Shown here: one piece after another, positions 1 to 9,061 of the stretch
How the letters are laid out: every line of letters starts with the position of its first letter
How positions within the stretch are numbered: the first letter of the stretch is position 1
Assembly: GCF_005503365.1 (NCBI RefSeq)
Contig: NZ_SCML01000028.1
Span: forward strand, 19,692-83,691
DNA: 64,000 bases
Reading direction: 5' to 3'
From: Hydrogenophaga sp. 2FB
GTDB taxonomy: Bacteria > Pseudomonadota > Gammaproteobacteria > Burkholderiales > Burkholderiaceae_C
The notes under the pieces: model-generated
What the model was told of the DNA's origin: nothing
Seen by the model: the letters and a program-made list of their open reading frames with translations, nothing else
Database searches by the model: none
Translations under genes and position numbers: made by a program

Positions 1-2
1 CG

Positions 3-713
3 GCGGACGGCTACACGCTGGTCACGGCCACGGGGTCGACCTCGTTCTTGCTGGCAGACCCGGCGTCGACCCTCAAGGCGTCGGATTTTCTCTTTTTCCG
101 TGGCCTGCAGGCCGAACCGTCCAGCATGGCGGTGGCGGCGAACAGCCCGTACAAAAACCTGAAGGACCTGGTGACGGCTTTGAAGGCGGACCCGAGCAAG
201 GTCACGATCGGCGGCTTCGCCGCGGCCGGGTTCCACCAGTACGTGCTGTACCGGCTGCAGCAGAAGGCCGGCTTCGAAGCCGTCTGGGTGCCGTTCAACG
301 GCGGCAACCAGGCCGTGCTCGCGGTGCTGGGCGGACATGTCGACGCGGTGGGCATCACGCCGAGTTCGGCGCTGGGGCAGATACAGAAAGGCGAGATGCG
401 CCTCTTGGGCATCAGCGCGCCCACGCGCGACAAGAACTTCCCCGATGTCCCGACCTACAAGGAGCAAGGGTTTGACGTGGTCGAAGAAATCTGGCGCGGC
501 TTGCTGGTCAAGCGTGGCACGCCGCCAGAGGTGCTGGCCACGTTGAACGCCGCGCTGGACAAGGTGGAAGCTTCGGCCGAATGGCAGAGCTTCATGAAGG
601 CGAACATGCAGGTGCCCGTGGGCTTCACCAGCGCGCAGATGCAGCGCCACGTGGAAGCGGAAGTGGCCTCGCGGCGCGAGTTCCTGGCGCGCATTGGCAG
701 CGCGAAAAAGTGA
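3..713 (+). CDS. Bug-family (TctC-like) periplasmic solute receptor, 5' truncated by window edge
   Basis: The frame is open from the first complete codon, so the start and the export signal lie left of the window; about 236 residues of the C-terminal part remain. The ADGYTLV motif near the edge and the later pattern (KADPSKVTIGG, a GGNQAVLAVLGG loop, VPTYKEQGFDV) are typical of Bug/TctC binding proteins. These are periplasmic receptors for carboxylates or other small organic acids, used with or without a TctAB membrane partner. The ligand cannot be read from the sequence. A 2-hydroxyacid dehydrogenase gene starts 11 bases downstream, so the two are probably co-transcribed and may serve one catabolic route. 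Confidence 0.88.
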   Translation, partial: ADGYTLVTATGSTSFLLADPASTLKASDFLFFRGLQAEPSSMAVAANSPYKNLKDLVTALKADPSKVTIGGFAAAGFHQYVLYRLQQKAGFEAVWVPFNGGNQAVLAVLGGHVDAVGITPSSALGQIQKGEMRLLGISAPTRDKNFPDVPTYKEQGFDVVEEIWRGLLVKRGTPPEVLATLNAALDKVEASAEWQSFMKANMQVPVGFTSAQMQRHVEAEVASRREFLARIGSAKK

Positions 714-724
714 GCACGGCGAGC

Positions 725-1672
725 ATGGACGCCACCGCGAAACCCGCGTCGCTGGTCATCGCCTTGCTGGCGCCCATGCCGCAGCGCCTGGTCCAGGACC
801 TGGAGGGCGCGGGCCATCGGGTGGCTTTGCCGTCCGATGCGTGGTGGGCGCAAGCGACCGTGGCCATCACGCGCGGCTCGCTGCCCACGGGCGATGCCGT
901 GCTGGCGGGCCTGCCGCAACTGGCCCTGCTGTGCTGCTGGGGCAGTGGGTACGACGGCATCGATCTGCAGGCCACGGCGCGCCGCGGCATCGCGGTCTGC
1001 CGTGCACCGGGCGGTAACTCCGCCAGCGTGGCGGACCTGGCCATGGGCTTTGTCATCGCGCTGCTGCGGGGTCTGCCGCAGGCCCAGGCGCATGTGGCGT
1101 CGGGTGCATGGCGCAACGCCGAGCAGCGCCTGCCCGCGGCCCGCGGCCTGACGGGTGCGCGCATCGGTGTCTTTGGCGTGGGCGACGTGGGCCGCCGGAT
1201 TCTGGCGCGGGCACAGGCCTTCGAGATGGAACTGGGCTGCTGCAGCCGACGCGACCCCGGTTTGCCCGGTGTGCGCAGCTTTGCGCAACTGCACGACCTG
1301 GCCCGGTGGTGCGATGTGCTGGTGCTGGCGGTGCGTGCCGATGCCTCGACCCTCCACGCCGTGGATGCGCGTGTGCTGCAGGCGCTCGGCCCCGAAGGCT
1401 GTCTGGTCAATGTGGCGCGTGGCTCCATCGTGGACGAGGCGGCACTCTGCGCGGTGCTGGAACGGCGCGCGCTGGGTGGCTTCGCCAGCGATGTGTTCGA
1501 GGACGAACCCGTGGTGCCGCCGCAGATGCTGCGTTTTCCAAACGCGGTGCTGACGCCTCATGTCGGGGGCGCCACGCAGCATGCGCAACAGATGCTTGCT
1601 GACGCCCTGATGGACAACCTCCGGTCTTTCCAGGCCACCGGGCGACCCGTTCACGCGGTGCCGTTGGCATAA
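725..1672 (+). CDS. D-isomer-specific 2-hydroxyacid dehydrogenase
   Basis: A 315-residue NAD(P)-dependent oxidoreductase that would interconvert a 2-hydroxyacid and its 2-ketoacid in the cytoplasm. The Rossmann motif GVFGVGDVG is at about 148-156, and the family catalytic triad is visible as Arg232 (NVARGSI), Glu261 (DVFEDEP) and His279 (LTPHVGG). A longer frame runs upstream inside the Bug gene; ATG 725 is chosen because homology begins there. Its length matches glyoxylate/hydroxypyruvate reductase-like members. The substrate is unknown. The tight spacing behind the Bug receptor suggests a shared operon that ends at the hairpin just after the stop codon. Confidence 0.88.
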   Translation: MDATAKPASLVIALLAPMPQRLVQDLEGAGHRVALPSDAWWAQATVAITRGSLPTGDAVLAGLPQLALLCCWGSGYDGIDLQATARRGIAVCRAPGGNSASVADLAMGFVIALLRGLPQAQAHVASGAWRNAEQRLPAARGLTGARIGVFGVGDVGRRILARAQAFEMELGCCSRRDPGLPGVRSFAQLHDLARWCDVLVLAVRADASTLHAVDARVLQALGPEGCLVNVARGSIVDEAALCAVLERRALGGFASDVFEDEPVVPPQMLRFPNAVLTPHVGGATQHAQQMLADALMDNLRSFQATGRPVHAVPLA

Positions 1673-1677
1673 AAAAA

Positions 1678-1704
1678 CGCCGGCATTCGCCGGCGCTTTT
1701 TTTT
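1678..1704. terminator. bidirectional intrinsic terminator
   Basis: A 7-bp perfect GC stem (CGCCGGC/GCCGGCG) with a 4-base ATTC loop, preceded by seven A and followed by eight T. It sits between two convergent dehydrogenase genes and can serve both. The stop codon of the plus-strand gene lies at the edge of the A tract. Confidence 0.9.
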
Positions 1705-1724
1705 ATAGAGAAGGGCGGAGCGGG

Positions 1725-2732
1725 TCAGCGCCGAACCTGCAGCGCCCCGGGGTTGACGATGTGGGTCGGCGTGCCTTTGATGAAATTGACGACGTTGTCG
1801 AAGGCCGCCGAAAAATACGTCTCGTAGCTGTCCTGCTCGACATAGCCGATGTGCGGCGTGCAGATGCAGTTCTCCAGGCGCAGCAGGGCATGGCCTTGCA
1901 GGATCGGTTCCGACTCGAACACGTCGATGGCGGCGAGGCCAGGGCGGCCGCGGTTCAACGCGGCGATCAAGGCGTCGGGCTGGATGAGTTCCGCGCGCGA
2001 GGTGTTGACCAGCAACGCGGTGGTTTTCATGCACGCCAGGTCTTCTTGCGTCACGCAGCCCGCGCTGGCGTCGCTCAAGCGCAGGTGCAGGCTCAGCACA
2101 TCGGCGGCTTCGAACAAGGCGGTTTTGCTGGTGGCCACGTCGTAGCCATCGGCCGCCGCGCGGGCCCGGCTCTCTTCGCTGCCCCAGATGACGACCCGCA
2201 TGCCGAAGGCCCGGCCATAGCCGGCCACGATCTGGCCGATGCGGCCGTAGCTCCAGATGCCCAGGGTTTTGCCCTTGAGCACCATGCCCAGCCCGAAGTT
2301 GGCGGGCATGGCCGCCGCCTTCAGGCCGGCTTGCTGCCAGGCGCCGTGTTTGAGGTTGGCGACGTACTGCGGAATGCGGCGCATCGACGTCATGATCAGC
2401 GCCCAGGTGAGCTCCGCGGTGGACACCGGCGAACCCACGCCCTCGGCCACCGCAATGCCGCGCTCGGTGCAGGCCGCCACGTCAACATGGCCGCCCACGC
2501 GGCCGGTCTGGGCGATCAGTTTGAGCCGGGGCAGTTTTTCGACGAGCTGGCGCGTGATGACGGTGCGCTCCCGGATCAGCACCAGCACATCGGCGTCGCG
2601 CAAGCGAATGGACAACTGGCCCACGCCCTTGACGGTGTTGGTGAAAACTTTGGCTGGAAAGGGCTCCAGTTTCTCGGCACAACGCAGCTTTCGCACGGCG
2701 TCCTGATAGTCATCAAGGATCACGATATTCAT
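1725..2732 (-). CDS. D-2-hydroxyacid dehydrogenase family protein
   Basis: A 335-residue relative of phosphoglycerate/hydroxypyruvate dehydrogenases, convergent with the preceding paralogue. The catalytic Arg246 (NTSRAEL), Glu275 (DVFESEP) and His294 (CTPHIGY) are all present. In the coenzyme-binding loop the usual GxGxxG reads SYGRIG, so Ser161 replaces the first glycine. The start is set at ATG 2732, where MNIVILDDYQD begins; the frame runs 36 residues further upstream without family similarity. The substrate cannot be deduced. It is probably a single-gene transcript ending at the bidirectional terminator. Confidence 0.87.
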   Translation of the reverse strand: MNIVILDDYQDAVRKLRCAEKLEPFPAKVFTNTVKGVGQLSIRLRDADVLVLIRERTVITRQLVEKLPRLKLIAQTGRVGGHVDVAACTERGIAVAEGVGSPVSTAELTWALIMTSMRRIPQYVANLKHGAWQQAGLKAAAMPANFGLGMVLKGKTLGIWSYGRIGQIVAGYGRAFGMRVVIWGSEESRARAAADGYDVATSKTALFEAADVLSLHLRLSDASAGCVTQEDLACMKTTALLVNTSRAELIQPDALIAALNRGRPGLAAIDVFESEPILQGHALLRLENCICTPHIGYVEQDSYETYFSAAFDNVVNFIKGTPTHIVNPGALQVRR

Positions 2733-2855
2733 GGGCCGTATTGTGCCTTCCCGTGCCGGGCACCTCGGCGCTGCGCCGAAGGGGTGGTTGGCCCGCCCAG
2801 CCTGTCGGACCGTGGCGCAACGGGCGGGCTTCTGGCGCAAGCGGCGCAGGCCGCT

Positions 2856-3230
2856 TCAGGCCACGCGCGTGGCGCGCAGGCTTTCCTGGTCGGCGAGGCG
2901 GTCGAGTTCGGCGCACACGTCGTTGATGCGTCCCGAGATGACCAATCTGACACCACCCGCGTGGTGCACGCCGGCCGACTCGGTCTGGCGCAGCACGCGC
3001 ACGCGGCACGGCGTGCTGGGAGTGGGCGACGTGGTGCTGTACCGCGTGGGCGATGTGCTGGCGAGCGTGGCACGGCCCAACCAGCCGGCGCGCGCAAAAC
3101 GCTGCACGGCCCGCGTGACCAGCGGCTCGTTGGCGGCGGCTTGCGCGCTGCGGACGGACGGCGCAGGCAGCCAGCAGTCGATCAACTGCAGAGGGGCGCG
3201 CCAGGTGTTGGTGGTGAAAAGTTTTCCCAT
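2856..3230 (-). CDS. conserved hypothetical protein, 124 aa, downstream of lexA
   Basis: I do not recognise a domain. ATG 3230 is preferred over the upstream in-frame ATG 3242 because GGAG lies six bases before it. The protein is basic, without a signal peptide or clear membrane segment. It has a Thr/Ser/Pro-rich centre and a more conserved-looking C-terminus (VRLVISGRINDVCAELDRL). It lies 142 bases downstream of lexA on the same strand, the place that sulA-type division inhibitors occupy in pseudomonads, but it does not resemble SulA. I see no SOS box of its own; read-through from lexA is possible. Confidence 0.6.
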   Translation of the reverse strand: MGKLFTTNTWRAPLQLIDCWLPAPSVRSAQAAANEPLVTRAVQRFARAGWLGRATLASTSPTRYSTTSPTPSTPCRVRVLRQTESAGVHHAGGVRLVISGRINDVCAELDRLADQESLRATRVA

Positions 3231-3305
3231 GTGAAACTCCATTGGTGGGGTTGAACACAGGCAGGATTGCAAACAAACGCGCCTCTGCAGGGATGTGTCC
3301 TCGGT

Positions 3306-3325
3306 GCGGGTTGCGATCAACCCGC
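3306..3325 (-). other. hairpin between lexA and the downstream gene
   Basis: A perfect 8-bp stem GCGGGTTG/CAACCCGC with a 4-base loop, in the gap after lexA. On the minus strand no T tract follows, so it is not a classical terminator. It could partly terminate transcription or protect the lexA mRNA end. Confidence 0.5.
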
Positions 3326-3372
3326 GGGACAAAACGCCCGCCACCTGCTGAGGCGACTCTGATCGGGATCGG

Positions 3373-4059
3373 TCAGAGCTGGAAACTGTTGCGGATCAGG
3401 CCCACGGCGAGGCCTTCGATTTCGAAGGGTTCCCCCGGTTCGACCACGATGGTTTTGTAGTCGGGGTTTTCGGCGTGCAGTTCGATCAGGTGCTGGCGCC
3501 GCATGAAGCGCTTGACGGTGACGTCATCGCCCAGGCGGGCCACCACGATCTGGCCGTTCTTGGCTTCCTTGGTGGATTGCACGGCGAGCAGGTCGCCGTC
3601 CATGATGCCGATGTCGCGCATGGACATGCCGCGCACCTTGAGCAGGTAGTCGGGCGTGCGCTGAAACAGGCTGCGCTCGACCTGGTAGGTCTGGTCCACA
3701 TGCTCTTGCGCCAGGATGGGCGAGCCGGCGGCGACGCGGCCAATGAGGGGCAATATCAGCTGGGTCAGGCTGGGGAGCGGCAGTGTAAGCTGGCGCCCGC
3801 GTGAGTCGTTGATGGATTGCAGGTCTTCGCTGCGCAGGCGGATGCCGCGCGATGTGCCGCTGACCAGCTCGATGACACCCTTGCGCGCGAGCGCCTGCAA
3901 ATGCTCTTCGGCCGCGTTGGCCGACTTGAAGCCGAGCTCGCTCGCGATTTCGGCCCGGGTGGGCGGCGCGCCGGTGCGGGCGATGGCGCTCTGGATCAAT
4001 TCCAGAATCTGCTGTTGCCGTGCGGTGAGCTTGGGAGCGATGTGGGGCATGTCAAGCAT
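3373..4059 (-). CDS. lexA: SOS transcriptional repressor LexA
   Basis: A 228-residue repressor of the DNA-damage response. The N-terminal winged helix covers about 1-75, followed by a linker and the peptidase domain. The self-cleavage bond is Ala111-Gly112 (GRVAAGSP); the catalytic Ser146 lies in GMSMRD and Lys183 in VTVKRF. RecA-DNA filaments trigger cleavage. ATG 4059 is chosen because GAGG sits six bases upstream. Two SOS boxes lie about 80-115 bases upstream, so autorepression is expected. It is divergent from the asparaginase gene. Confidence 0.97.
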   Translation of the reverse strand: MLDMPHIAPKLTARQQQILELIQSAIARTGAPPTRAEIASELGFKSANAAEEHLQALARKGVIELVSGTSRGIRLRSEDLQSINDSRGRQLTLPLPSLTQLILPLIGRVAAGSPILAQEHVDQTYQVERSLFQRTPDYLLKVRGMSMRDIGIMDGDLLAVQSTKEAKNGQIVVARLGDDVTVKRFMRRQHLIELHAENPDYKTIVVEPGEPFEIEGLAVGLIRNSFQL

Positions 4060-4139
4060 GGGGGACCTCGTTGAAAACGTGGGTGCCAGGGGTAAAGCGC
4101 CTTGTGGAGAAGCCGGTGCGCCGCTGGGCGGTTGAACAC

Positions 4140-4155
4140 CTGTTTTCTTATCCAG
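4140..4155. promoter_or_regulatory. SOS (LexA) box 1
   Basis: CTGT-N8-CCAG. It matches the gammaproteobacterial CTGT-N8-ACAG consensus except for one base, the same variant as one of the E. coli lexA boxes. It lies upstream of lexA and three bases from a second copy. Confidence 0.75.
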
Positions 4156-4158
4156 TGG

Positions 4159-4174
4159 CTGTATTTTTAACCAG
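4159..4174. promoter_or_regulatory. SOS (LexA) box 2
   Basis: CTGT-ATTTTTAA-CCAG, tandem with box 1. Its AT-rich core fits LexA preference. It also lies only 17 bases before the asparaginase start codon, so LexA could affect both divergent genes. Confidence 0.8.
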
Positions 4175-4191
4175 TTTCAAAGGATTGGCAA

Positions 4192-5160
4192 GTGGTGGAT
4201 GCAAACCGGGCCCAGCGGCTCGTGATCCTGGGCACCGGCGGCACGATCGCCGGGCGGGCGTCCCAGGCGGGCGACAACGTGGGCTATGTGGCCGGACAGG
4301 TGTCGGTGGCCGACCTGGTGGCGGCCGTGCCGGCGCTGGCGGGCCTGCCGTTGACGGTGGAGCAGGTGGCCCAGGTCGACAGCAAGGACATGGGCTTGCC
4401 GGTGTGGCAGGCGCTGGTTCGCCAGCTGTCGGTGCACCTGAACGACCCCACTGTTCCGGCCGTGGTGGTGACGCACGGCACCGACACGCTGGAGGAGACC
4501 GCCTTCGTCTTGCAGCAGGTGCTGCAGCCGCGCAAGCCGGTGGTGCTGACCTGCGCCATGCGACCCGCCTCGGCCCTGGCGCCGGACGGCCCGCAGAACA
4601 TCAGTGACGCAGTGGCCGTGGCCCGGCAAGCCACGGGCGGCGGGGTGGTGGTGGTCTGCGCGGGGCAGGTGCACAGCGCGCGCGATGTGGCCAAGGTGCA
4701 CACCTACCAACTCAACGCGTTCGATTCGGGTGACGCCGGTCCGCTGGCCTGCGTGGAGGAAGGTGAGGTGCGCAGCTTTCGACCCTGGGGCACCGCACCC
4801 GACCAGACTTCTTCCGATGTCCTCACGCGGTTCATGGCCGCCGACGTGCTTCCGCGTGTCGAACTCGTCACCAGCCATGCCGATGCGGACGGCAGTGTGG
4901 TTCGCGCGCTGTTGGCGCAGGCGGCGCCATCCCGCCCGCTGCGCGGCATTGTGGTCGCGGCCACCGGCAACGGGACGGTGCATCAATCATTGACCGAGGC
5001 TTTGAACGAAGCGCGGGCGGGTGGTGTGCGCGTGGTGCTGGCCAGCCGTTGCGCGCGGGGCAGGGTGGTGCCGCATGCCGGCCTGGCGTTCGACCATTCG
5101 CAGGGCCTCTCGCCGGTCAAGGCGCGGCTGGCGCTGGCGCTCGAGTTGCTCGCCAGCTGA
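4192..5160 (+). CDS. asparaginase
   Basis: A 322-residue amidohydrolase of the bacterial L-asparaginase family, converting asparagine to aspartate and ammonia. The two active-site threonines are visible: Thr18 in GTGGTIA and Thr97 with Asp98 in THGTDT; Lys168 (ARDVAK) completes the second triad. The start is GTG 4192 (a second GTG follows at once), with an AAAGGA-like site eight bases upstream. No signal peptide is seen, so it is probably cytoplasmic. It is divergent from lexA, and the LexA boxes overlap its likely promoter. The next gene begins seven bases downstream. Confidence 0.92.
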   Translation: MVDANRAQRLVILGTGGTIAGRASQAGDNVGYVAGQVSVADLVAAVPALAGLPLTVEQVAQVDSKDMGLPVWQALVRQLSVHLNDPTVPAVVVTHGTDTLEETAFVLQQVLQPRKPVVLTCAMRPASALAPDGPQNISDAVAVARQATGGGVVVVCAGQVHSARDVAKVHTYQLNAFDSGDAGPLACVEEGEVRSFRPWGTAPDQTSSDVLTRFMAADVLPRVELVTSHADADGSVVRALLAQAAPSRPLRGIVVAATGNGTVHQSLTEALNEARAGGVRVVLASRCARGRVVPHAGLAFDHSQGLSPVKARLALALELLAS

Positions 5161-5167
5161 AGAAGCC

Positions 5168-5587
5168 ATGTTCGCGGCCCTCGGTGCTCACCCCTGGGCC
5201 TATCCGATGCTGGAGGTGGTCCACCTGCTCGGGGTGGCGTTGCTGCTGGGCAATCTGACGATCCTGGAATTGCGGGTGTTTGGCTGGGGCACGGCCTTGC
5301 CGATCGAGCCCCTGGCCCGGCTGAGCCTGAGCGTCGTGGCGCTGGGTTTCTCGATGGCGGCGGCATCGGGTCTTCTGATGTTCGGTACCCAGGCCGGGGA
5401 ACTGCTGGACAACCGCGTGTTCATAGCCAAGATGGCATTGATCATGCTGGCGGGGTGCAACGCTGGCTGGTTCCACGCCCGCCGCTCGCTGCAGCGGCAG
5501 GACCGCATGGCGCGCGTTCTGATGCTGCTGTCGACGGTGCTGTGGCTGCTGGTGCTGACCTGCGGCCGCTGGATTGGCTACGTGTGA
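5168..5587 (+). CDS. small four-helix membrane protein
   Basis: A 139-residue hydrophobic protein with four predicted transmembrane helices, at roughly 12-34, 47-70, 78-98 and 110-135. A His-containing first helix (EVVHLLG) and a HARRSLQRQDR loop before the last helix stand out. The start is ATG 5168, seven bases after the asparaginase stop; the longer frame upstream lies inside asparaginase. It may belong to a DUF6644-like family, which I cannot verify. It is probably co-transcribed with the DUF6152-like gene 11 bases downstream; the pair may form a membrane/periplasm unit of unknown role. Confidence 0.72.
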   Translation: MFAALGAHPWAYPMLEVVHLLGVALLLGNLTILELRVFGWGTALPIEPLARLSLSVVALGFSMAAASGLLMFGTQAGELLDNRVFIAKMALIMLAGCNAGWFHARRSLQRQDRMARVLMLLSTVLWLLVLTCGRWIGYV

Positions 5588-5598
5588 AGGAGATGAGC

Positions 5599-6078
5599 AT
5601 GCAACGACGTGAAGTGATCCAGGCCGGTGTGGCGCTGGGGCTGGGCGGCTGGGGCGCTGCCGCACAGGCCCACCACGGCTGGAGCAGTTTCGACCAGGAC
5701 CGCCCGCTCTACCTGGAGGGCCGCGCGGCCAACGTGCGCTGGCGCAATCCGCACGTGGAACTGGTGCTGGAGGTGCCGGAGACCTTGCGCCTGCCGGCCG
5801 ACCTGGCGCAACGCAGTCTGCCGGCACAGACCGCCGCCATCGACGGCCCGGCGCTGCTCGCGAAAACCGTGCTGCCCACCCGGCGCGACCGCCGTTGGGA
5901 GATCGAGCTCGCACCGTTGTTTCGCCTGGGCCAGTGGCAGATGCCTGAAATCAGGAACGGCACGCCGCTGTCGGTGGTGGGCTTCACCTTCAAGGACGAG
6001 AAGGGCGAGGCGATTCTGCGTGCCGAGTATCTGTTCCTCGACGGCAAGACCTACGGCCTGCGCTCCAGTCCGGCCTGA
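5599..6078 (+). CDS. DUF6152-like exported protein
   Basis: A 159-residue protein with an RR-containing export signal ending in AAAQA-HH at about 24-26, possibly Tat-dependent. The mature part starts HHGWSSFDQDRPLYLEG and contains WRNPHVELVLEV, the pattern of DUF6152 (His-His at the mature N-terminus, then a WxNPH motif). Function is unknown; the exposed His-His could bind metal. ATG 5599 is chosen because AAGGAG lies six bases before it; ATG 5593 directly abuts the ribosome site. It follows the small membrane protein gene and ends at a strong terminator. Confidence 0.72.
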   Translation: MQRREVIQAGVALGLGGWGAAAQAHHGWSSFDQDRPLYLEGRAANVRWRNPHVELVLEVPETLRLPADLAQRSLPAQTAAIDGPALLAKTVLPTRRDRRWEIELAPLFRLGQWQMPEIRNGTPLSVVGFTFKDEKGEAILRAEYLFLDGKTYGLRSSPA

Positions 6079-6094
6079 GGGCCGCAGCACAAAA

Positions 6095-6117
6095 AAACCC
6101 GGCACGCGGCCGGGTTT
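6095..6117. terminator. bidirectional intrinsic terminator
   Basis: A 9-bp stem AAACCCGGC/GCCGGGTTT around a 5-base loop, with further A residues on the left. It lies between the convergent DUF6152-like gene and adk. Confidence 0.85.
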
Positions 6118-6136
6118 CGGGTCGACGCGCGATGGC

Positions 6137-6814
<678 letters not shown>

Positions 6815-6934
6815 TCAATGGCGTCACCGCGTGTCTCGCGCGGGTCCCGGGCATGGCCGTCGGGATATCCAGTCGAGGATAGCATGGGCTCCCTACGCCC
6901 AAACTGACAGGCCAGGGCCTGGTGGTGGCCGATG

Positions 6935-7732
6935 TCAGCGTCTGGCGAGCAGCAGTTCGCGCACGCGCCGCAGATCTTCCGGGGTGTCCACGCCGGGGCC
7001 TGGGGCGTGCTCGGTCAGGTGCACCGCGATGCGTTGCCCGTGCCACAGGACGCGCAGTTGTTCCAGCGATTCCGTGTGTTCGAGCGGTGCTGGCTCCAGC
7101 GACGGGAACTGGCGCAGGAAGCCGGCGCGGTACCCGTAGATGCCGATGTGGCGCAAGGGCGCGGGTGAGGGCAGCGCCGCGCCGGGACTGCTTTCCAGCA
7201 GCGGCGCCATGCCGTCGCGCCACCAGGCGATGGGCGCGCGGCTGAAATACAGCGCGGTGCCCAGGCGGTCGAGCACCACCTTGACGACATTGGGGTTGAG
7301 AAAGTCGGCCGTGCTGGCGATGGCATGGGCGGCCGTGCTCATCACGCAGTCGCTGCGGCGTTGCAGTTCAGCGGCCACCGCGTCGATCAGCGCCGGCTCG
7401 ATCAGCGGTTCATCGCCCTGCACATTGACCACCACCGCGCCGTCGGGCAGGCCGAGCTGGGTGCAGGCTTCGGCCAGGCGATCGCTGCCGGAGGCGTGGT
7501 CGGTGCGGGTGAGCAGGGCTTGCACGCCGTGGGCGGCGCAAGCCTCGACGATGCGCGCGTCGTCGGCCGCCACGACGACGCGGCTCGCGCCGCTGTGCAT
7601 CGCGCGCTGCGCCACGCGCACCACCATCGGCATGCCGGCGATATCGGCCAGCGGCTTGTCGGGCAGGCGGGACGATGCCAGCCGCGCCGGGATGAGGACG
7701 GTGAAGCCTTGGGTCGCGCCTTGGACGCTCAT
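6935..7732 (-). CDS. kdsB: 3-deoxy-manno-octulosonate cytidylyltransferase
   Basis: A 265-residue enzyme that activates KDO with CTP to CMP-KDO for the lipopolysaccharide inner core. The nucleotide-binding N-terminus ([24 protein letters not shown]) and the VQGDEPLI motif are diagnostic. It is somewhat longer than the E. coli enzyme (248). Its ATG overlaps the stop of the Trm112-like gene by four bases (ATGA), indicating translational coupling in the lpxK-Trm112-kdsB operon. Confidence 0.96.
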   Translation of the reverse strand: MSVQGATQGFTVLIPARLASSRLPDKPLADIAGMPMVVRVAQRAMHSGASRVVVAADDARIVEACAAHGVQALLTRTDHASGSDRLAEACTQLGLPDGAVVVNVQGDEPLIEPALIDAVAAELQRRSDCVMSTAAHAIASTADFLNPNVVKVVLDRLGTALYFSRAPIAWWRDGMAPLLESSPGAALPSPAPLRHIGIYGYRAGFLRQFPSLEPAPLEHTESLEQLRVLWHGQRIAVHLTEHAPGPGVDTPEDLRRVRELLLARR

Positions 7733-7935
7733 GCCAGCGGTGCAGGCGCGGAAGGTCGGGCCGCTTCTTCGTCGCTCAGCGTGCGGGCTTCGTGTTCGAG
7801 CAGGATCGGGATGCCGTCCCGCACCGGGTAAGCCAGGCGCGCGCTGCGCGAGAGCAGTTCCTGCTTCTCGCGATCGAAGATCAGGGGGCCTTTGGTGACG
7901 GGGCAGACCAGCAGTTCAAGCAGTTTGGTGTCCAT
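7729..7935 (-). CDS. Trm112/YcaR-family small protein
   Basis: A 68-residue protein starting [18 protein letters not shown], the Trm112-like fold. Only one of the usual cysteines (LVCPVTKG) is kept, so a zinc site is unlikely. In many proteobacteria this gene sits between lpxK and kdsB, as here; its role there is not established, though Trm112 relatives activate methyltransferases. It overlaps kdsB by four bases. Confidence 0.88.
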   Translation of the reverse strand: MDTKLLELLVCPVTKGPLIFDREKQELLSRSARLAYPVRDGIPILLEHEARTLSDEEAARPSAPAPLA

Positions 7936-7962
7936 CGCGCGATGATAGTCGCGGTGGGCGCG

Positions 7963-9033
7963 TCAACGCCGGGTCTGGAGCGCCGCCAGATGGGCGTCGA
8001 CCGCGGCGAAGAACGCGGGGTCGGGCTGGAGTTCCAGCGGCACGGCCCAGGCCTGCCGAGGCCCGTCGGGCGGCATCAGGGGAAAGAGCTTGACCGCGTC
8101 CTTTTCCGTGCAGACCAGGACATGGCCCGCACCGCGCAACACCTCGGCATACGCGGTCGGGTCCGCGTGGTCCGGCAGCGGGACTTCCTGCACCGGCGCG
8201 AGGCCGCGGTCGCGCAACATGTCGAAGAAGACGCGCGGCCGCGCAATGCCGGCAACGGCCGTCACGGGCTCCCCTTGCAGTTGTGCCAGCGGCATGCGCT
8301 GGCCTTGTGGCCCGATGGCGTCGGCGGCCAGGCGCCTCACGGCGTTGAAGGCCGGCATGTCCACCGCGTCGACGGTCGAGCCGGTCCCACCCTCGCGGGT
8401 TTGCCGCAGGACCATGTCGGGCCGAAACGGGGCGCCCGGGCGTGGCGGCCAGGGTTCGCGCAACAGCCCCGCGGGCAGCGTCCAGCCATTGCCCACGCCA
8501 CGGTCGTCGAAGACCACGATGGCGAGGTCTCGGCCCAGGGCAAGGTGCTGCAAGCCGTCGTCACAGACCAGCACGTTCACATGCGGGTGCGCCGCGAGCA
8601 GCGCACGCGCCGCGTCTGCCCGGCGCGAGGCCACGCACACCGGGACCCCGGTGCGTCGGTGCATCAACAGGGGTTCGTCGCCCACCTCGGTGGCCGACGA
8701 TGCGGCTTGGACCGCGGCCACGCCGACACTCTGGCGGCCGTGGCCGCGCGACACCACACCGGGTCGCCAGCCTTGCGCGCTCAGGTGGTTCACCAGGGCG
8801 ATGGTGCAGGGCGTTTTGCCCGCGCCGCCCACCACCACGTTGCCCACGACGATGACGGGCACGTCCAGGCGATGCACCTGCAACACGCCCATGGCATAAA
8901 GACGTCGGCGGATGCCCATCAGGCCGCGGTACACCAGGGAAACGGGCCAGAGCAGGCCGCTGAGCAGCCCGCGGTGCTGTGCGGCCTGCAGCCAGCCGGC
9001 CTGTCGCCGCGTGGCCCCGGCACCCTGATTCAT
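7963..9033 (-). CDS. lpxK: tetraacyldisaccharide 4'-kinase
   Basis: A 356-residue inner-membrane kinase that phosphorylates the 4' position of the lipid A disaccharide. The N-terminal hydrophobic stretch (RGLLSGLLWPVSLVYRG) is the membrane anchor; the P-loop GNVVVGGAGKT is at about 64-74. The frame reaches base 9102, but ATG 9033 is preferred: GGAG lies six bases upstream and the family N-terminus aligns there. That leaves a 28-base gap to exbD rather than an overlap. It works with kdsB downstream in lipopolysaccharide synthesis and with msbA, also in this window, in export. Confidence 0.95.
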   Translation of the reverse strand: MNQGAGATRRQAGWLQAAQHRGLLSGLLWPVSLVYRGLMGIRRRLYAMGVLQVHRLDVPVIVVGNVVVGGAGKTPCTIALVNHLSAQGWRPGVVSRGHGRQSVGVAAVQAASSATEVGDEPLLMHRRTGVPVCVASRRADAARALLAAHPHVNVLVCDDGLQHLALGRDLAIVVFDDRGVGNGWTLPAGLLREPWPPRPGAPFRPDMVLRQTREGGTGSTVDAVDMPAFNAVRRLAADAIGPQGQRMPLAQLQGEPVTAVAGIARPRVFFDMLRDRGLAPVQEVPLPDHADPTAYAEVLRGAGHVLVCTEKDAVKLFPLMPPDGPRQAWAVPLELQPDPAFFAAVDAHLAALQTRR

Positions 9034-9061
9034 GCCTGGCTCCGGGGGCGGAGTGCCCGCG

